This document shows, one piece after another, positions 10,551 to 22,563 of a stretch of 64,000 nt of DNA. The DNA lies in assembly GCF_964204865.1 (NCBI RefSeq), contig NC_135251.1, positions 11,842,001 through 11,906,000 of the forward strand, in the 5' to 3' direction. The stretch comes from Styela clava (lineage: Eukaryota; Chordata; Ascidiacea; Stolidobranchia; Styelidae). A model generated the notes under the pieces. The model made no database searches and was not told where the DNA came from. It worked only from the letters and a program-made list of their open reading frames with translations. The translations under genes and the position numbers were made by a program. Each line of letters begins with the position of its first letter. The first letter of the stretch is position 1.

Positions 10551-11186
10551 CAGAGGCGTAGCTTAGGGGGAAAGTGGGTTACATATGCCCCCGGGAGCCA
10601 AGGTACAGGGGCGCCAAAATGGGGCTTGCAAAAATTTTACAACAAGAGTAAAAAACCGGTCACAAGCAAGATTGCACCGGCGGCAGACATCTAGTCTTAG
10701 TACATGGCCAACAGCACACTTGGTCAGACCACTTACGTTGACTGCCGACGTCATCAGACACATAGCTCGCGCACGGTCAGATTTCCATCGTCCTTTACAT
10801 GGCCAAAAAAGCTGGCCGGGAAACAAAGCAAAAATTGTGCAACAAAGCAAAAACGTGGTTCAGTATCGTTAAGTTCTTGCCTGCGCACTCCGATATAAGT
10901 TGATATTAGTTCTGTGCTGAAGACAAAAGGCAACGTAATTTGGTTGAACGATGTTAAACAGCGAAGTGCTGGTAATACATGTTTTGAGTAATATGTGGTT
11001 TTGTATTTTGTGATTGTAACAAAATTATGTATAGCTTTGCTTCTTCTTTAAATAAAATGTTCCATTAAAATTTGAATTGTTTTTACATATACAATTAAAT
11101 GTAATAGAAAATATGATTAAACGTGGAAGTCAGGGCGCCAATTTTATAGTTTGCCCCGGGCTCAAAATATTCTGGCTACGCCTCTG
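10551..11186. mobile_element. hAT-like non-autonomous element, CAGAGGCGTAGC ends
   Basis: 636-base element. Left end CAGAGGCGTAGCTTAGGGGG; right end TGGCTACGCCTCTG is its inverse. Subterminal CCCGGGAG and GCCCCGGGCTC also mirror. Flanks CTTTTGGA (10543-10550) and CCTTTGGG (11187-11194) match 6 of 8. A GC-rich middle has open frames in several phases, none recognisable. Confidence 0.65.
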
Positions 11187-11192
11187 CCTTTG

Positions 11193-11366
11193 GGTACTCC
11201 CGTATCCATATTTTAGTTTTGTTACGAGTTCGAGGACTATCTGCGTTAGCCAAGTGGATATATCCCATGCCCATAGGTTTCAGTCTCTTTACACAACTTG
11301 TTGGTGAAAGTATTGGTGAACAAAATAAGTGACTGCAATATTGGTACACATACTTCTGGAGCGCCC
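11193..11366 (+). repeat. Family B MITE copy 4
   Basis: Directly abuts the preceding hAT-like element. It has GGTACTCCCGTATCCATATT at the left, an internal deletion, GCCCATAGGTTTCAGTC, and the right end TTGGTACACATACTTCTGG followed by AGCGCCC. Confidence 0.7.
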
Positions 11367-11648
11367 ACCTTTACTTCGTCATATTTGGCCTGGCATATGG
11401 ATTAGATAAGATAAATCATGAAATACCATGATATGCTACATATTTTATTCATACAAACATTAAATGTTTATCATACGATTAATAAAACAGGATCTCAAAC
11501 TTCCTCCGATGTAAGGCGTTACGCATCGGAGGTAAATTGGAGCATCCGATCAATCCCGAGAAAATGACTCACAGCGCTGTACACAAATAGCAATCGATTT
11601 ACGAAACACAAATCTCAACGAAGTACAATGCAACTCAAGAGTCTTTCT

Positions 11649-11934
11649 CTGACATGGGCAAGCTACGGCCCGCGGGCCAAATCCGGCACGTTGGGTAATT
11701 CAATCTGGCCCGCCTGATGCTGCCACAACCCAACTAAAATCAAATTTTGATGTTTTAACAAAAAAATAGCTCATAGAATTTGTTGAGATTGCGATTAAAA
11801 TTTGGTTTTGGCACGAGGTTTATTGTTTTCCACTTTTGCTTTTTTAACACAGTAGATATTGTTCATATGACGGAACTTCTTACGTCCCACTTACATGGCC
11901 CGCTAGTCTAGTTGGAAATCCTTGCCCACCCCTG
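11649..11934. repeat. hAT-like element with GGCCCGCGGGCC subterminal palindrome
   Basis: Left CTGACATGGGCAAGCTACGG then CCCGCGGGCC; right GGAAATCCTTGCCCACCCCTG. The ends are inverted (TGGGCAAG / CTTGCCCA). GGCAAGCTACGGCCCGCGGG is the layout of hAT relics seen in many animals. Duplication weak. Confidence 0.5.
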
Positions 11935-12249
11935 GCTCTTGCTGCACACTGCCACAAATGTATTTTTGAAACGTCTCGTCCGACCACATGCGGACTTCCA
12001 CAACCAGTTTACAACAATGAATCTCCCGTAATCTCTACTGATAATTGAATTGACGAAGTATTACATTCATTATCACCTTTGTATTGAGAAACTTTACACA
12101 TAGACCTTCATCAAAATAATATAAAATCCATTTTATCTATAAAGTATTGAAACGTGCTGTCAAGACGAGAGAGCGTTCGACTGTTGACAATGCTCAGCCA
12201 ATTTAGAATGCTGTATTTAACTAAATCAGTTTGATTAGAAGTTTGATGT

Positions 12250-12407
12250 TATTTATAGGTAAATGGATATCGGTTTTCATATTTCGTATATATATTTGAA
12301 AATCTCGTAAATCTCTACTTCGCATTTTTTTTATTATAAATGGAAATATAGGACATCCCCCAAAATTAAAATCAGACCCAGTCTTATTTTCGAGGAAACA
12401 CGGTATC
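12250..12407. repeat. Family E element relic (ends in GGAAACACGGTA)
   Basis: GTCTTATTTTCGAGGAAACACGGTAT at the right, with AAATGGATATCGGTTTTCAT, recurs at 36.8 and 48.2 kb. Only the right half is recognisable here. Confidence 0.5.
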
Positions 12408-12527
12408 AGTTATAGGGTCAAAGGTTATTGTAGAGTTGACTATAAGTTTATATGTTCCGTTAGCGTCGTGTGTGCTCCTGTGTCCAATATAATCTGTGTG
12501 TAATGTTTGATTAACAAGACAAGTTTC

Positions 12528-12747
12528 GGCGCTCCAGAAGTATGTGAACCAAGATGGCGGACACCCCAACGTAGTATGTGTCCCATATTAGGCCATAATG
12601 TCATTCCGATTTTCCTTATTTTAGTTTTATTACGAGTTCGAGAACTAGCCAAGTGACCGCCGTAGTATTTGTACCTGAAATTATGGCTCTTGTACACATA
12701 CTACGTTTCGGTGTCCACCATCTTAGTTCACATATTACGGGAGTGCT
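12528..12747. repeat. Family A MITE, long form
   Basis: GGCGCTCCAGAAGTATGTGA at the left, CATATTACGGGAGTGCTC at the right. CCAAGATGGCGGACACC lies near the left end; its partner at the right is mutated to GTGTCCACCATCTTAG. The interior has TTACGAGTTCGAGAACTAGC. Confidence 0.7.
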
Positions 12748-13001
12748 CAAGTTTCTGCAATACAACATACTGAATCGTAAACGAGTCTGTCAGTGGTATC
12801 GGGAAAACTGCGCCCACTGAAACATACCACATTGTTAAAACAAAGAGTTTTCATAGACAGATAAATGGCCGCGGATAAAACTGAATCGGCACCTGTTTAA
12901 GTAATTCATTTTGACTAAGTTAGCTCGGCCCGCGCTAAGCAGATGAAAAAGGCTTAGGCCAGCAGGAAGCTAAGAAAAAAGCCCGTTGGCTCTTTGGCGG
13001 C

Positions 13002-13008
13002 TATAAAA
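13002..13008 (+). promoter_or_regulatory. TATA box of the ZP-domain gene
   Basis: TATAAAA at 13002-13008, in the setting GGCGGCTATAAAATG. A start-site-like TTCAGTG lies about 28 bases downstream (near 13033). The ATG is at 13125, leaving a ~90-base leader. A canonical TATA promoter fits a strongly or tissue-specifically expressed gene. Confidence 0.65.
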
Positions 13009-13124
13009 TGAAGGTATTGTTGCTACTGCTTCATTCAGTGTGCAGTTACATTTTGACGAGATAAACAATCGTTGAATTGAACAATCATTTTGTTAACGTG
13101 GAAACAAAATCAGGAAGAAGAAAA

Positions 13125-16100
13125 ATGAAGTACTTCGTAATATTCCTTACTTTCATACTTTGCCTTAGAAATGCATCGGCTGGTAAGATTAAGTAATTTC
13201 TTACATGACTTAACGTAGTTGTTGTAGGTATGTGAAAGTACCAGATATTTTCGACTGCCTAAAGATGAATTTCAGAATTAAGTTTTTCTTCTCACGTTTC
13301 CGAAATTCTAGGGCGTAGCCTACACTTCTTATACAGGGTGTTAAAAAAGTGACGCAAAATTAACAGAAGTTAAGATGAAATGTTACTTAAAGATTTGACG
13401 ACTGACACTTTTTAACAGTATTGAACTACGGTGGAATGCCAGTTAAACGTTTCGCAGCTGACGCTTTTCAACAGTTACTTTTTTAAGGTTGCCATGACGA
13501 AAAATCTGTACCTTAATTATGCGTAACTTTTTACCACCCTATATACACGCAACCGTTCAGTTAGAGTAAGACAGTATTATTAAAGTAAATATGATATTCG
13601 TTATCGATAGAAATATTTCCCAACCAATGAATTGCCAAAACACGAGTGTGGCATTTAACTTATATTTTAAATCCTAATATTACTTATATTGTACATCATC
13701 TCTATATATACCTGTCTATGTGGCTGTCCAGAAGCCTGTCTTGCTGTTGCAGTCAAACTACAAAGTATTCTTGCGAAAAATATCTATTTATTTCATAAAA
13801 CAACGGTGAAAACCATTCACCAAATGTTATCTTTGCACTTGTCCTATGTTAGTTTGTTTTAGTACAGATTGGATCTGTTTTCCAGATACTACGGCTTGTG
13901 ACTCTGTCGACATTTCTTCTCAAGCTGATGTGGCTGCCGCGCTCACACTAACCGTTTCGTGCGACGCTGCCTCAATTGTTATCATGTAAGTATGGAATTT
14001 GACAGAATTTTTAGATATTTTCTTCTGATTTCAGTTACGTGCATTATTATCTAGTCAGGATGGTCCAAAGATACAATACCAAATACGATTTTTTGATTAT
14101 CTTCCAGCCAGATGCGGAGCACAGATGAGTACGCGGGCCTTGGTTTAGACCACCCTGATTCAGATGTACTTGAGATTAAGATCGTTTATGCTTCGAAATG
14201 ATATTATGACAAGACAATAATATTACATTAGTAAAAAGGGTTATTTTTTGGAATAAGTTACTTGTATTTTTTATCATTATGAAGATCCCAAATATTATAA
14301 CGACGGTGTCATTTTTTATTCATAACCTAAAACGCAATAAAACTATTATTTAAGTGACCTTCTTATAATGTAATTTGTTTTTCAATACGTACAAGAAAAA
14401 AATGGAAAAATCAATTTTTCGCCAGTGAGATTCAGCAAACATTTTAACATTGACTTTCACTATGAAATGCAGGCTTAACGCGTGCATGGTTGAAAGAATG
14501 GGACAGACACCTGACACAGATTTGACGTTGGCGGGTCCAGCTACCGTTACCGGGTTCCCGCCTGCGGATGTGACTGCCGCATGCTCTGATGCCACTCAAG
14601 TTTACAACCCGACGACGAATCTTTTGACCATTACCATAAGTGATTTTCATGCTTGTGACATGGTGGCAACCAGCGTAAGTATTCTCAATTGAATAGGTAA
14701 TATTTGACACCACATTTACGACCTTTATTAGGTTAGAGTAAAATGAATGATAAATTATATTGTAAACTCAAAGCAGAGGTGTAAAACAGTTTATTTGTAT
14801 CACAGGATGCCACTAACAACATTTACAGCAACGCAGTACGAACTATTATTGCTAATGTGGCAGGTGCCACCATTCTCCGTCATTTTAACATCTTGGCCGA
14901 ATTCACTTGCGAATACCCGAGAACGGGATCGTCAATAGGATCGGCTTCCGTAAGCCCAGTTGTGGTGTGAGTATAATACAGATTTGATCCAATATTTTTT
15001 AATATGCTGCTCTAACAAATTACAATAGTTCTTTACCTATTGTGACACAACAGTTGCTTCTTGTAGGCGTCGTATTAAAAAAATCGGTACTCATGTAGTA
15101 TGCGAGCCAAGATGGCGTACATCGGAACGTAGTATGTGTACTAAGTTAGGATTAGGCCATAATTTTATTCCTATTATCCGTATATTAGTTGTATTACAAG
15201 TTCGGGGACTAGCCAAGTGACTCCCGTAGTATTTGTACCTGAAATTATTGCCTTACCCAAATCTGGTACACATACTACGTTCCGGTGGTTAGCATATTAC
15301 AGTAGTACCAAAAATCATAGAATTTGTGATAGTTGTGGTTTATATTAGGTAGCCTCACTATGAGATTGATTCTATTGGAATATGCTAGCAGCTACATATC
15401 TATACCAGCATGACGTGTCTTTTTCATTACAGAACTGCAACAGGCACGTCCGTGACGTCGACAGGCGACTATGCTTCTGCTGCAAAACTATGCTCTTCTG
15501 AAGCATGCCCTGCTGGAGATGAACTTACGACAGGCAGCTCGGTCAATGTTAATGAGGCAGCATTCTTCATAGTAACCGCGACCAATTCTCATGTTCAAAT
15601 CGAGGTGATATACTGAATCATTTCTCTCAACCGTGATAGAGTTTCGTGTTGTATTTTCATAAATATCGTTATTCCCGTTAGATCGGATGGATTTTTTTTT
15701 ATAATTTAACCCAGAGGAGAAGAATGTCGATAAGATGGTTTATTCGTGAGGGGTACTGGGTCTCTACTCAGGTTATCAGTCTGAAATCATGGTCTTCGTT
15801 ATTACTTATCGATCTCGATCGGTAGGCCTATATATGTTGATAGGTATTTGTGTTTGTTTGTCTGTTATACACTTTCGTATGTTACGCGATATCTCACGAA
15901 AGCGAGATTGAATCTCCTCCGAATTTTGCATTTGCATTCATCGTATCTATACCATCGCACCGGAAACCTATTGGTTTTGGATGAATTATGTCGAATAATT
16001 AGCGAGTTATTAATTAATTAGTGATGGGACACGCGGTGTCGCTATTGAGTCAGAGCGAAGGATACACGCCGCTAGATCGATAAGTCGGCGGTCTCTGATG

Positions 16101-17645
16101 GCTAATTAATGCTAAGTGATTCTTCAATTATTATGGCTCGTGTAACATGAATTTATTTCCTTTTCACAGATTACCGCTGTCTGGGCAACTACTGTGGCAG
16201 ATGGTACTTCATCTCCTAGACATGATATCGTCAAATCCTCGTCAGTACTGAATGTTCTTAGTTTCATATGTTTCTGATATATTGTGATGTTAAATTAGCT
16301 CGTCGCTTCGCGTCGTTCACCATCCGCCTTCGTTTTGTTTTATTGTATTTTTATCCATGTTCTTACCGTATGAAAAAATGCCTATTTCATTATTACTGGA
16401 CCGATTGCCTTGAAATTTTAGGTGGCTAAAGATTATATTTCATACTAGAAGGCTATCACTTTTATTTATTTCAAACATTTCTGTTGGCTTTAAAAGATTC
16501 GTTTTTTTTTTGTGCGGTGATGTCATCAAAATTGCGCATATCGTGGCTGTTCCGCATTTGCGATCTGGTGGTCAGGCGAAGTCGTGAAGGCTGCGATACC
16601 GGTAGTCTACTGCGACAAATATATTTGATCATCGCTCTCTTGTTATTAACATATTTCGTGTCATGATATTTCAGATGTCTTGCTGATATGGTCGCAAGTG
16701 ATCTCGTCCACAATGCAGTCTCACCAGTCCACGTCAAGTTCTTATGGTTTGTCTGGGCTTCTGATATGACTCTCCCAGTCTTCTTGCATATAGAATGGAC
16801 CTTGTGTGATCCTAGCACCGACACTTGTGATGCCGTAAGTGTTTTTTAAAAATGACGAAATAGAAGAAAATCAATTTTATGCCAAAAATCACGAAGTTGT
16901 GTACCATATTCCATGCACGGCACATTGCAGCAGATAGAGTGCACTGGCTGGAATAGCAGGCGTGCGAGATAATTTTGACATTTGAATAATTTTATATTTT
17001 TCGTGTTTTCTAGTTAATTAGTAAGAGCCGGGTATTAGTTCCATGGGGTTTATTGTTATGTTAGCAAAGTTTTATTAGAACCAGAAAGTGGGTCCAATTA
17101 CCACATAGGCTACTGATGACACTGTCTGATGGTACAGGCTGACCTGGTTGGCAACCATTCCTAAAGGGTAGACTAGGGGTTCCCCGACTTAGTATACGAA
17201 TAATTGAGTGTTCGAATTAATCTTTTCATAACTTCTTATGTAACTTATATATATATTCTATCATCCGATGTTCCTAATTCCAAGACATGAGTTCAGCAAC
17301 TCTTTAGGAAGTCACATTTTCACCCCAAATGAAACTTCGCAATTCACGTGACTTATTTTGTCCAATCACAGCACGCAAGCCAATTTTGGTGGTACGCTAT
17401 CGATTTAAAAATTGTTCAAGGGGTACATAATAACATTGAGTTAGGGAAACCATGGTCTAGATAAAAATTTCAGTGACAAAATTGGTTCTTGCTTGTTAAC
17501 ATTTGACAGTGACTATGGGTGCTAAACACAAACCTTATATCTACAGGCTACATGTCCTCCTCCTGTTCGTCGTCGTCGTAGTGTTCTTAAGGACGACAGG
17601 CAAAAATACACCGCCACTCTCGGACCTTTCACAATTGGAAAGTAA
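13125..17645 (+). CDS. Secreted ZP (zona pellucida) domain protein, 340 aa, eight exons
   Basis: Exons 13125-13182, 13886-13985, 14473-14674, 14806-14966, 15433-15604, 16170-16240, 16675-16834, 17547-17645 join in frame (1023 bases, TAA 17643-17645). Residues 1-19 are a signal peptide ending ASA. The mature part is nearly all one ZP module. ZP-N holds spaced cysteines (TLTVSCDAAS, MLNACMVERM) and the module signature HFNILAEFTCEYPR around residue 155. ZP-C holds LCSSEACPAG, SSCLADMV, HIEWTLCDPSTDTCD and TCPPPV. RRRR at 316-319 before SVLKDD is a consensus furin site at the place ZP proteins are cleaved before polymerising. No transmembrane helix or GPI signal follows; the tail ends FTIGK. GGAAA|GTAATT at the stop could be an unused donor, but AATAAA at 17709 supports termination here. 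ZP proteins form extracellular filaments such as egg coats. The exact orthologue was not recognised. Confidence 0.82.
13334..13541. mobile_element. Mariner/Tc1-like MITE in ZP-gene intron 1
   Basis: 208-base element flanked by TA. Left end CAGGGTGTTAAAAAAGTGAC; right end GTAACTTTTTACCACCCTA is its inverse. TA duplication with CAGGGTG-type ends is typical of IS630/Tc1/mariner MITEs. Confidence 0.65.
15086..15310. repeat. Family A MITE, long form, in ZP-gene intron 4
   Basis: GGTACTCATGTAGTATGCGA, then CCAAGATGGCGTACATCGG at the left. The interior has AGGATTAGGCCATAATTTTA and ACTAGCCAAGTGACTCCCGT. The right end is eroded (ACACATACTACGTTCCGG then AGCATATTAC). Confidence 0.7.
15798..16110 (+). 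repeat. Family D repeat copy 2, in ZP-gene intron 5
   Basis: Same blocks as 6459-6757: GTTTGTTTGTCTGTTATACA, GCGATATCTCACGAAAGCGA, TTGCATTTGCATTCATCG, GGACACGCGGTGTCGCTATT. It ends in a short GATCGATAAGTCGGCGGTCTC. Confidence 0.7.
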
Positions 17646-17708
17646 TTCGGTGAGTAGCTGAAGTCCAAATATACAATCGTAATCTGTAATCAATATTTGT
17701 CGGAGATA

Positions 17709-17714
17709 AATAAA
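17709..17714 (+). terminator. Poly(A) signal of the ZP-domain gene
   Basis: AATAAA 64 bases after the TAA stop. It supports the stop in exon 8 rather than further splicing. Confidence 0.6.
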
Positions 17715-18112
17715 GATTAACTGGAATATAGCAAAACGATGTAATTTGCCGACGTTTCGAAACACCGTTTGTTATACACCGTCGTGCTTTATTTATCTTC
17801 GGCATGAATATACCTGGTGGCAATCATGCGCTGTAATCAGTATTATCAGAGCTACGGTAATTGTTTCAGATCAATTCGAAGAATTTGGTATTTTTATCAT
17901 AAGAGAAAAAATCGTATTTTTAACTTTTCCTTCATTGAAAATACATTTTTTTATATTTTTATCGCTATTTTCCGTATATTTTTCATTTTAAAGAAATAGA
18001 TTAATTATGAAATTACGTACACATCATATCAGATTCCTGAGGTTCAGTGAACTCCGTTTAATTGTTCGCAGGCTTTTTTCTATCTTGGTAAAAGTCTTGT
18101 AGTTTTGGTATC
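17715..18112. other. Intergenic, no gene seen
   Basis: AT-rich; no splice-supported exon or repeat was recognised apart from a T-rich stretch near 17930-17995. Confidence 0.35.
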
Positions 18113-18227
18113 GGTGCTCCCAAAGTATTCGTACCAAGATGGCGCACAACCTGAACATAGCATGTGTTCCAGGTTGGGGTTGGTTCAGGTTGTGCGTCAT
18201 CTTGGTACAAATACTTCCGAAACGCCC
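18113..18227. mobile_element. Family A short MITE
   Basis: GGTGCTCCCAAAGTATTCGT to ACTTCCGAAACGCCC, ~115 bases, flanked by TGGTATC on both sides. Holds CCAAGATGGCGCACAACC and the inverse GGTTGTGCGTCATCTTGG. A shorter sibling of the 220-240 base form. Confidence 0.72.
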
Positions 18228-18933
18228 TGGTATCAATATCATGACAACTCCTGGTTGGTTTAATTAAGTTAACTCTTCTATTTAATAATGATGTCTTTTT
18301 GTTTTCTTTTTCATTGGCTATTTTATTTTTATATAAACCTATTGTAAACATAAATCTTCATTTTAGTTTCATTGAAAAACGGAAAAAACTCAGCATTGAA
18401 AGAATATTAACTCGAAGATAATTATTTACTCAAGATGATCAAGTGTATTTGTCTTTTACGAACAGTCTCCGTCACCGTGTCAGCGGTCATTCTTTTGTGC
18501 TGTTCATTGAATTCTTTACTTATTTACCTAGTTTCGTGTCTACAAATAATTGTAATTTGTATAGACTTCACTTAGGAGTTTTTAAGTTATTTATTCTTGT
18601 ATCTAACATCAATTTAGGCTAATTTCAACTTTGGATTTTTTGAATTAGACTTTACTGACAAAAAATTACATAAAGTAGCAAAGTTTACTAATTTAATGTC
18701 TTGAAAATGATAAACCTGCATGTTATTATTGAATGAGTCATCAGTCTTCAAATAAACTGAGTAAAAATGTGCTTTTAAATCATTTATGCGGGTCGTTAAA
18801 ACAATTTTTTGTTGTGTTACTTATACCCTACTCGGAATAAAATAGAAGAGAGAACAATGTTACTTTCTTTCTATACTTTGTATTTGTGAATGGCAAACGT
18901 TACTTATGAAGTATTGTAGTCATTGAATTAGAG

Positions 18934-19195
18934 AAATGGTGTGCAACCTTTCATACAGGAGGGCCAGATAAAATAACTGGATGAAACCGCGGGTCGCACT
19001 TTTATTTAATAAAAGCTTTCTAGTAGTTGCAGGCACAAAAATTTTGGTTATCGATCTTATGACATTCGTTTTTCGCTTCGCATAAGTTAGCTTATAGGGC
19101 ATTACAGCGCCATAGGCATAGATATTGAATTTAGGCACCTCTCCGCGGGCACTTTTCCCTGTGAGCGCATTTGGTCCGCGGTTTGCACATCCCTG
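18934..19195. mobile_element. hAT-like non-autonomous element with perfect 8-base duplication
   Basis: 262 bases flanked by AATTAGAG (18926-18933 and 19196-19203). Left AAATGGTGTGCAACCTTTCA, right CCGCGGTTTGCACATCCCTG. Inner ACCGCGGGTCGC and GGTCCGCGG are also mirrored. Confidence 0.72.
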
Positions 19196-19203
19196 AATTA
19201 GAG

Positions 19204-19931
19204 AGTACATCTATGCGCACTGATCCATATTCTAGCACAAAAAGTCACTGATTCATTTTAGCTCGTTGGATTCAAATATGTTGTTGTCGCATGCCGTGAT
19301 CGGGTTAAAAACCGTGTTTGATATTTGAAACTTTTTGACCGCCTATTGTTTAAAAAAAAATCCGTGACTTCAATGCATGTTAGCATAAAACAGTTAAAAC
19401 AAATAGATATTATAAAATAGAATATAGATATTGTCTACAATCCACGTCAATGAAGAGCAAGAATGGAATCTCGTACTTTGACCCAAACGACTTGCGTGAG
19501 ATCAGATATGGGAATATCTGACGAGTATTGTTTAAAATGCGTGGAAATTGATGTTGAAGTGACGAAAGTGATGAAGACGAGCTCAGTACTCCTTTCCCAC
19601 ACAAATAACATTCCAAGGCGCAGTGGTTCCCAACCTTTTCCGTTAAATTCCTTCTTTTGAAACTCTTCATCCTTTCCCTATTATGCATGAAAACTACTCA
19701 TTTATGCAATCTGTAATGGACCCTTAGCTAATGTTAGGCGCAATTTACACTCCTGTTTTTGTTCAGATTATGGGGTGAAGTAGTCTATATTGTGTGAATG
19801 ATTAAGTATTATAGTAATGATGAACATTTCAGAAATATCAGTAATACTGCAGGAAATACTACAGCAAATTTCCTCCCCAATAGCGACGTAAAATGTCTCT
19901 GGGAAGAAATTTCTTCCCGGTTGGAAAACGC
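19204..19931. other. Intergenic, no gene seen
   Basis: A CAAGGCGCAGTGGTTCCCAACC fragment near 19615 is a lone hAT-type terminus. No gene is visible. Confidence 0.3.
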
Positions 19932-20107
19932 GGCGCTCCAGAAGTATGTACACCAAAATGGCGGACACCGGAACGTAGTATGTGTGCCAGGTTAAGGTTT
20001 GGCTATAATTTTATTCCAACTTTCCTTATTTCATTTCTATTACGAGTTCTGGTACACATACAACGTCCAAGTGTCCGCCATCTTGGTGCACATATTTCTG
20101 GAGTACC
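19932..20107. repeat. Family A MITE, intermediate form
   Basis: GGCGCTCCAGAAGTATGTAC to GCACATATTTCTGGAGTACC. CAAAATGGCGGACACCGG at the left, GTCCGCCATCTTGGTG at the right. The middle is shortened after TTACGAGTTC. Confidence 0.72.
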
Positions 20108-22500
20108 GAAAAGGCTGCTTGCTCTACAGTCTACGGGATCCAAATCTGCAAAATAACGAATCAACCAAGTGTGCAATTGTGTTCCCAACGCTTACCACAA
20201 AGTGTCATTCGCCAAACTCTATTTGGGTACTCAACTCATTACATTTGGACAAATGAACATATATATTAGTGCGTCCCTTAACTATTTTATTCATTGTACC
20301 CAATCCCATGAACATTTGCAAACATTTTTTTTTCGCAGATATTTACTTCCGTTGATATTTTCGCCAATCACATTTGGAGCGATGGACATTTACAATCATG
20401 GGTACCTACGGGTATTTCATCAATCATATTTGTGTTTCCGCAAGGACGTCAATTCTTTATTTTAATCTTTTACTGGAGTTCGATTCCAAAACTATGAGTC
20501 TATGACTTTCTTTGTTTTTGTGTGAGGTAAAAAAGGCTTCAATGGGATTTGTCGCCGAGTGATGGTCATCTTAGCCCAGGCGCAAGGAAAGTTTTTAGGA
20601 AAAGAACTTATTTCAGAAAATCTTTGTTGCAAAGGGCCATTAAGATAATTAACCATGACGTTATTATTCCCACCCGCTATGATAGTGTCGAATAAAATGG
20701 TGGTCGACATTATTAAATTGAGATGGTAAAAACAATATTATTCGTTTTACAATTCATAACTTAGTTTAGATTTGTCAAATAAAGTTGAAAAATTAATCTG
20801 AATTTTGTATGCAGTTGTGAGATACTTTAATAACTTTCTCCTGAAACAGGGGAGGCACGCAAAGTAGACCCGTGGGGCCGTCTAAGTCTTTTGCCGTAGT
20901 GAACGCTTTTAATTTGTTGCAAATTTCAACCAAATAAAAAAAGTGACAAAAACGACGAGCACTTTCATTTTTTCTGATTTTTTTTAGCAAGATACAACAA
21001 AATGTTGAATTTATCGTGTCATGATAACACGTTCGTCATCTCTAAGTCATCAGGGGATGCTGCTTTATCGTCGATATTTATGTCAATATATCGGAGGAAA
21101 CGCACAATCCTGCCGTATTCATTAGTTCATTTATTCTAACTTCGAATAACAAGTTATATAATAATTAATAATATGCGTTTCCGTCTCGTTCCTTTTCTGA
21201 ATCATCTTTATGCGTGTAACGTGTTACCTATAACCTATACTGCTTAAGATAACATACATCTGCCTTTAATATTAATTTATAATTTCTCGTAAAAATCAAG
21301 ACGGGAGAAAACGATGTATAGTTATTATGAAAATCCTATTTACTCAATCATAATGGCGAGGGAGATAACATCCACGCTGATTTAAATGGATATTTTTCCG
21401 ACCCTTGACCCCAGGAATATTCTTTCTATACTATTGCAAAATTTAAGAAGCTCATTATAATAGTGGTGATTTCGCGAGTTGGCTGATCCGCATTTTCAAA
21501 GTAATCGCTTTGATACAAAAAATTTAACCAAAAGCCATTTGAAAAGTGCCGATAGCTGATTTTAGCCCTGTCAATCGCAGCTCTTTCTGGGCTATTTTTT
21601 ACAACTATTGACTGAAGTTCCTCATAAAACAGTATGACCACTGAGTTATTCGATCTATGCATACATTTCGGATACAAAACTAAAACTGACAATTTCCAAG
21701 TAAAACCACAAAAATGAATCGTACCGCAAAATCTTTCGGAGTCAAAAATAGTCTGAGCAGCTGCTAAAATTTCAATCTTCATTGACATATTTCTAATAAG
21801 CCAATGTTACGAAAGTAAAGAGGGAAGACGATGCTCAAGAGAGACACCCATCGAATTTTGAATCGAATCTATATTTTGGTTTTCAATCCTCACCAATGTA
21901 AATGTCCAAATGTTTTCCACCCCAAATACCAGGTATTATTAGTATTTCTCCATTCCACATCCCACATTAAAATCCAGTGCCATGATAAAGATTCTATTGT
22001 AAATGTCAGTAGTCATATCAAGTGACACCGCTGACTTTTGTTTGTTGTATTTGTGCTGGATGATTCGTCTCCGCCTTTTCCATTGACTCAATACATAGCT
22101 TATCAAAGAGGTGGCGCAGTGAAACGATTTTGAATTTTGTAACATTAATTCGAGATCCAAAAATGCTATCCATCACAAGGTTTTGTCAGATTTGTGGGCT
22201 TTGAAATACAGCAACTTAATACTGCCCTCGTGCGGAAAGTGATATTCAAAAATAATTGAATGAAGCTCATACAACATCACATTTTATTAGCACATGATCA
22301 TATATACCAATTATATTCTTGTCGGGGATAAATAAATCATATGCCTATACGTTTTATAGCAATTTCTATCAAATTTCAGTAGAGAGACGTCAGAAATGCG
22401 TCAGTTGTATGGTGCAGAGATCTTCACGCCCTTAATCTATTTTATCTGCACTATTCTCTTGGCGATAATAAAACGAATATATAATAACCACAACAGTTTA
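20108..22500. other. Intergenic, 2.4 kb, no confident gene
   Basis: 20225-20420 contains loosely repeated CACATTTGGA and GAACATTTGCAAAC motifs akin to the TTTGAACCCA element. 21040-21250 is an inverted relative of part of 8520-8760. A 120-residue frame with ATG lies on the minus strand at 21426-21788, without recognisable domains. At this base composition one or two such frames are expected by chance. Confidence 0.35.
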
Positions 22501-22513
22501 AAAACAATATTAT

Positions 22514-22519
22514 TTTATT
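22514..22519 (-). terminator. Poly(A) signal of the CIMAP/ODF3-like gene
   Basis: TTTATT on the plus strand, so AATAAA on the minus strand, about 45 bases past the TAA/TGA stop of the gene. Confidence 0.55.
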
Positions 22520-22563
22520 TCGCAATTACAAAAGATTGCAATCTAATATAGTAGTGTAAATTT

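Noticed and set aside
10563-10898. Overlapping frames of 95 residues on both strands
   Set aside because: GC-rich interior of a hAT-like element; open in several phases, none with a domain.
13002-13124. Core-promoter of a possible prokaryotic type
   Set aside because: The splice sites, poly(A) signals and gene families leave no doubt that the window is eukaryotic.
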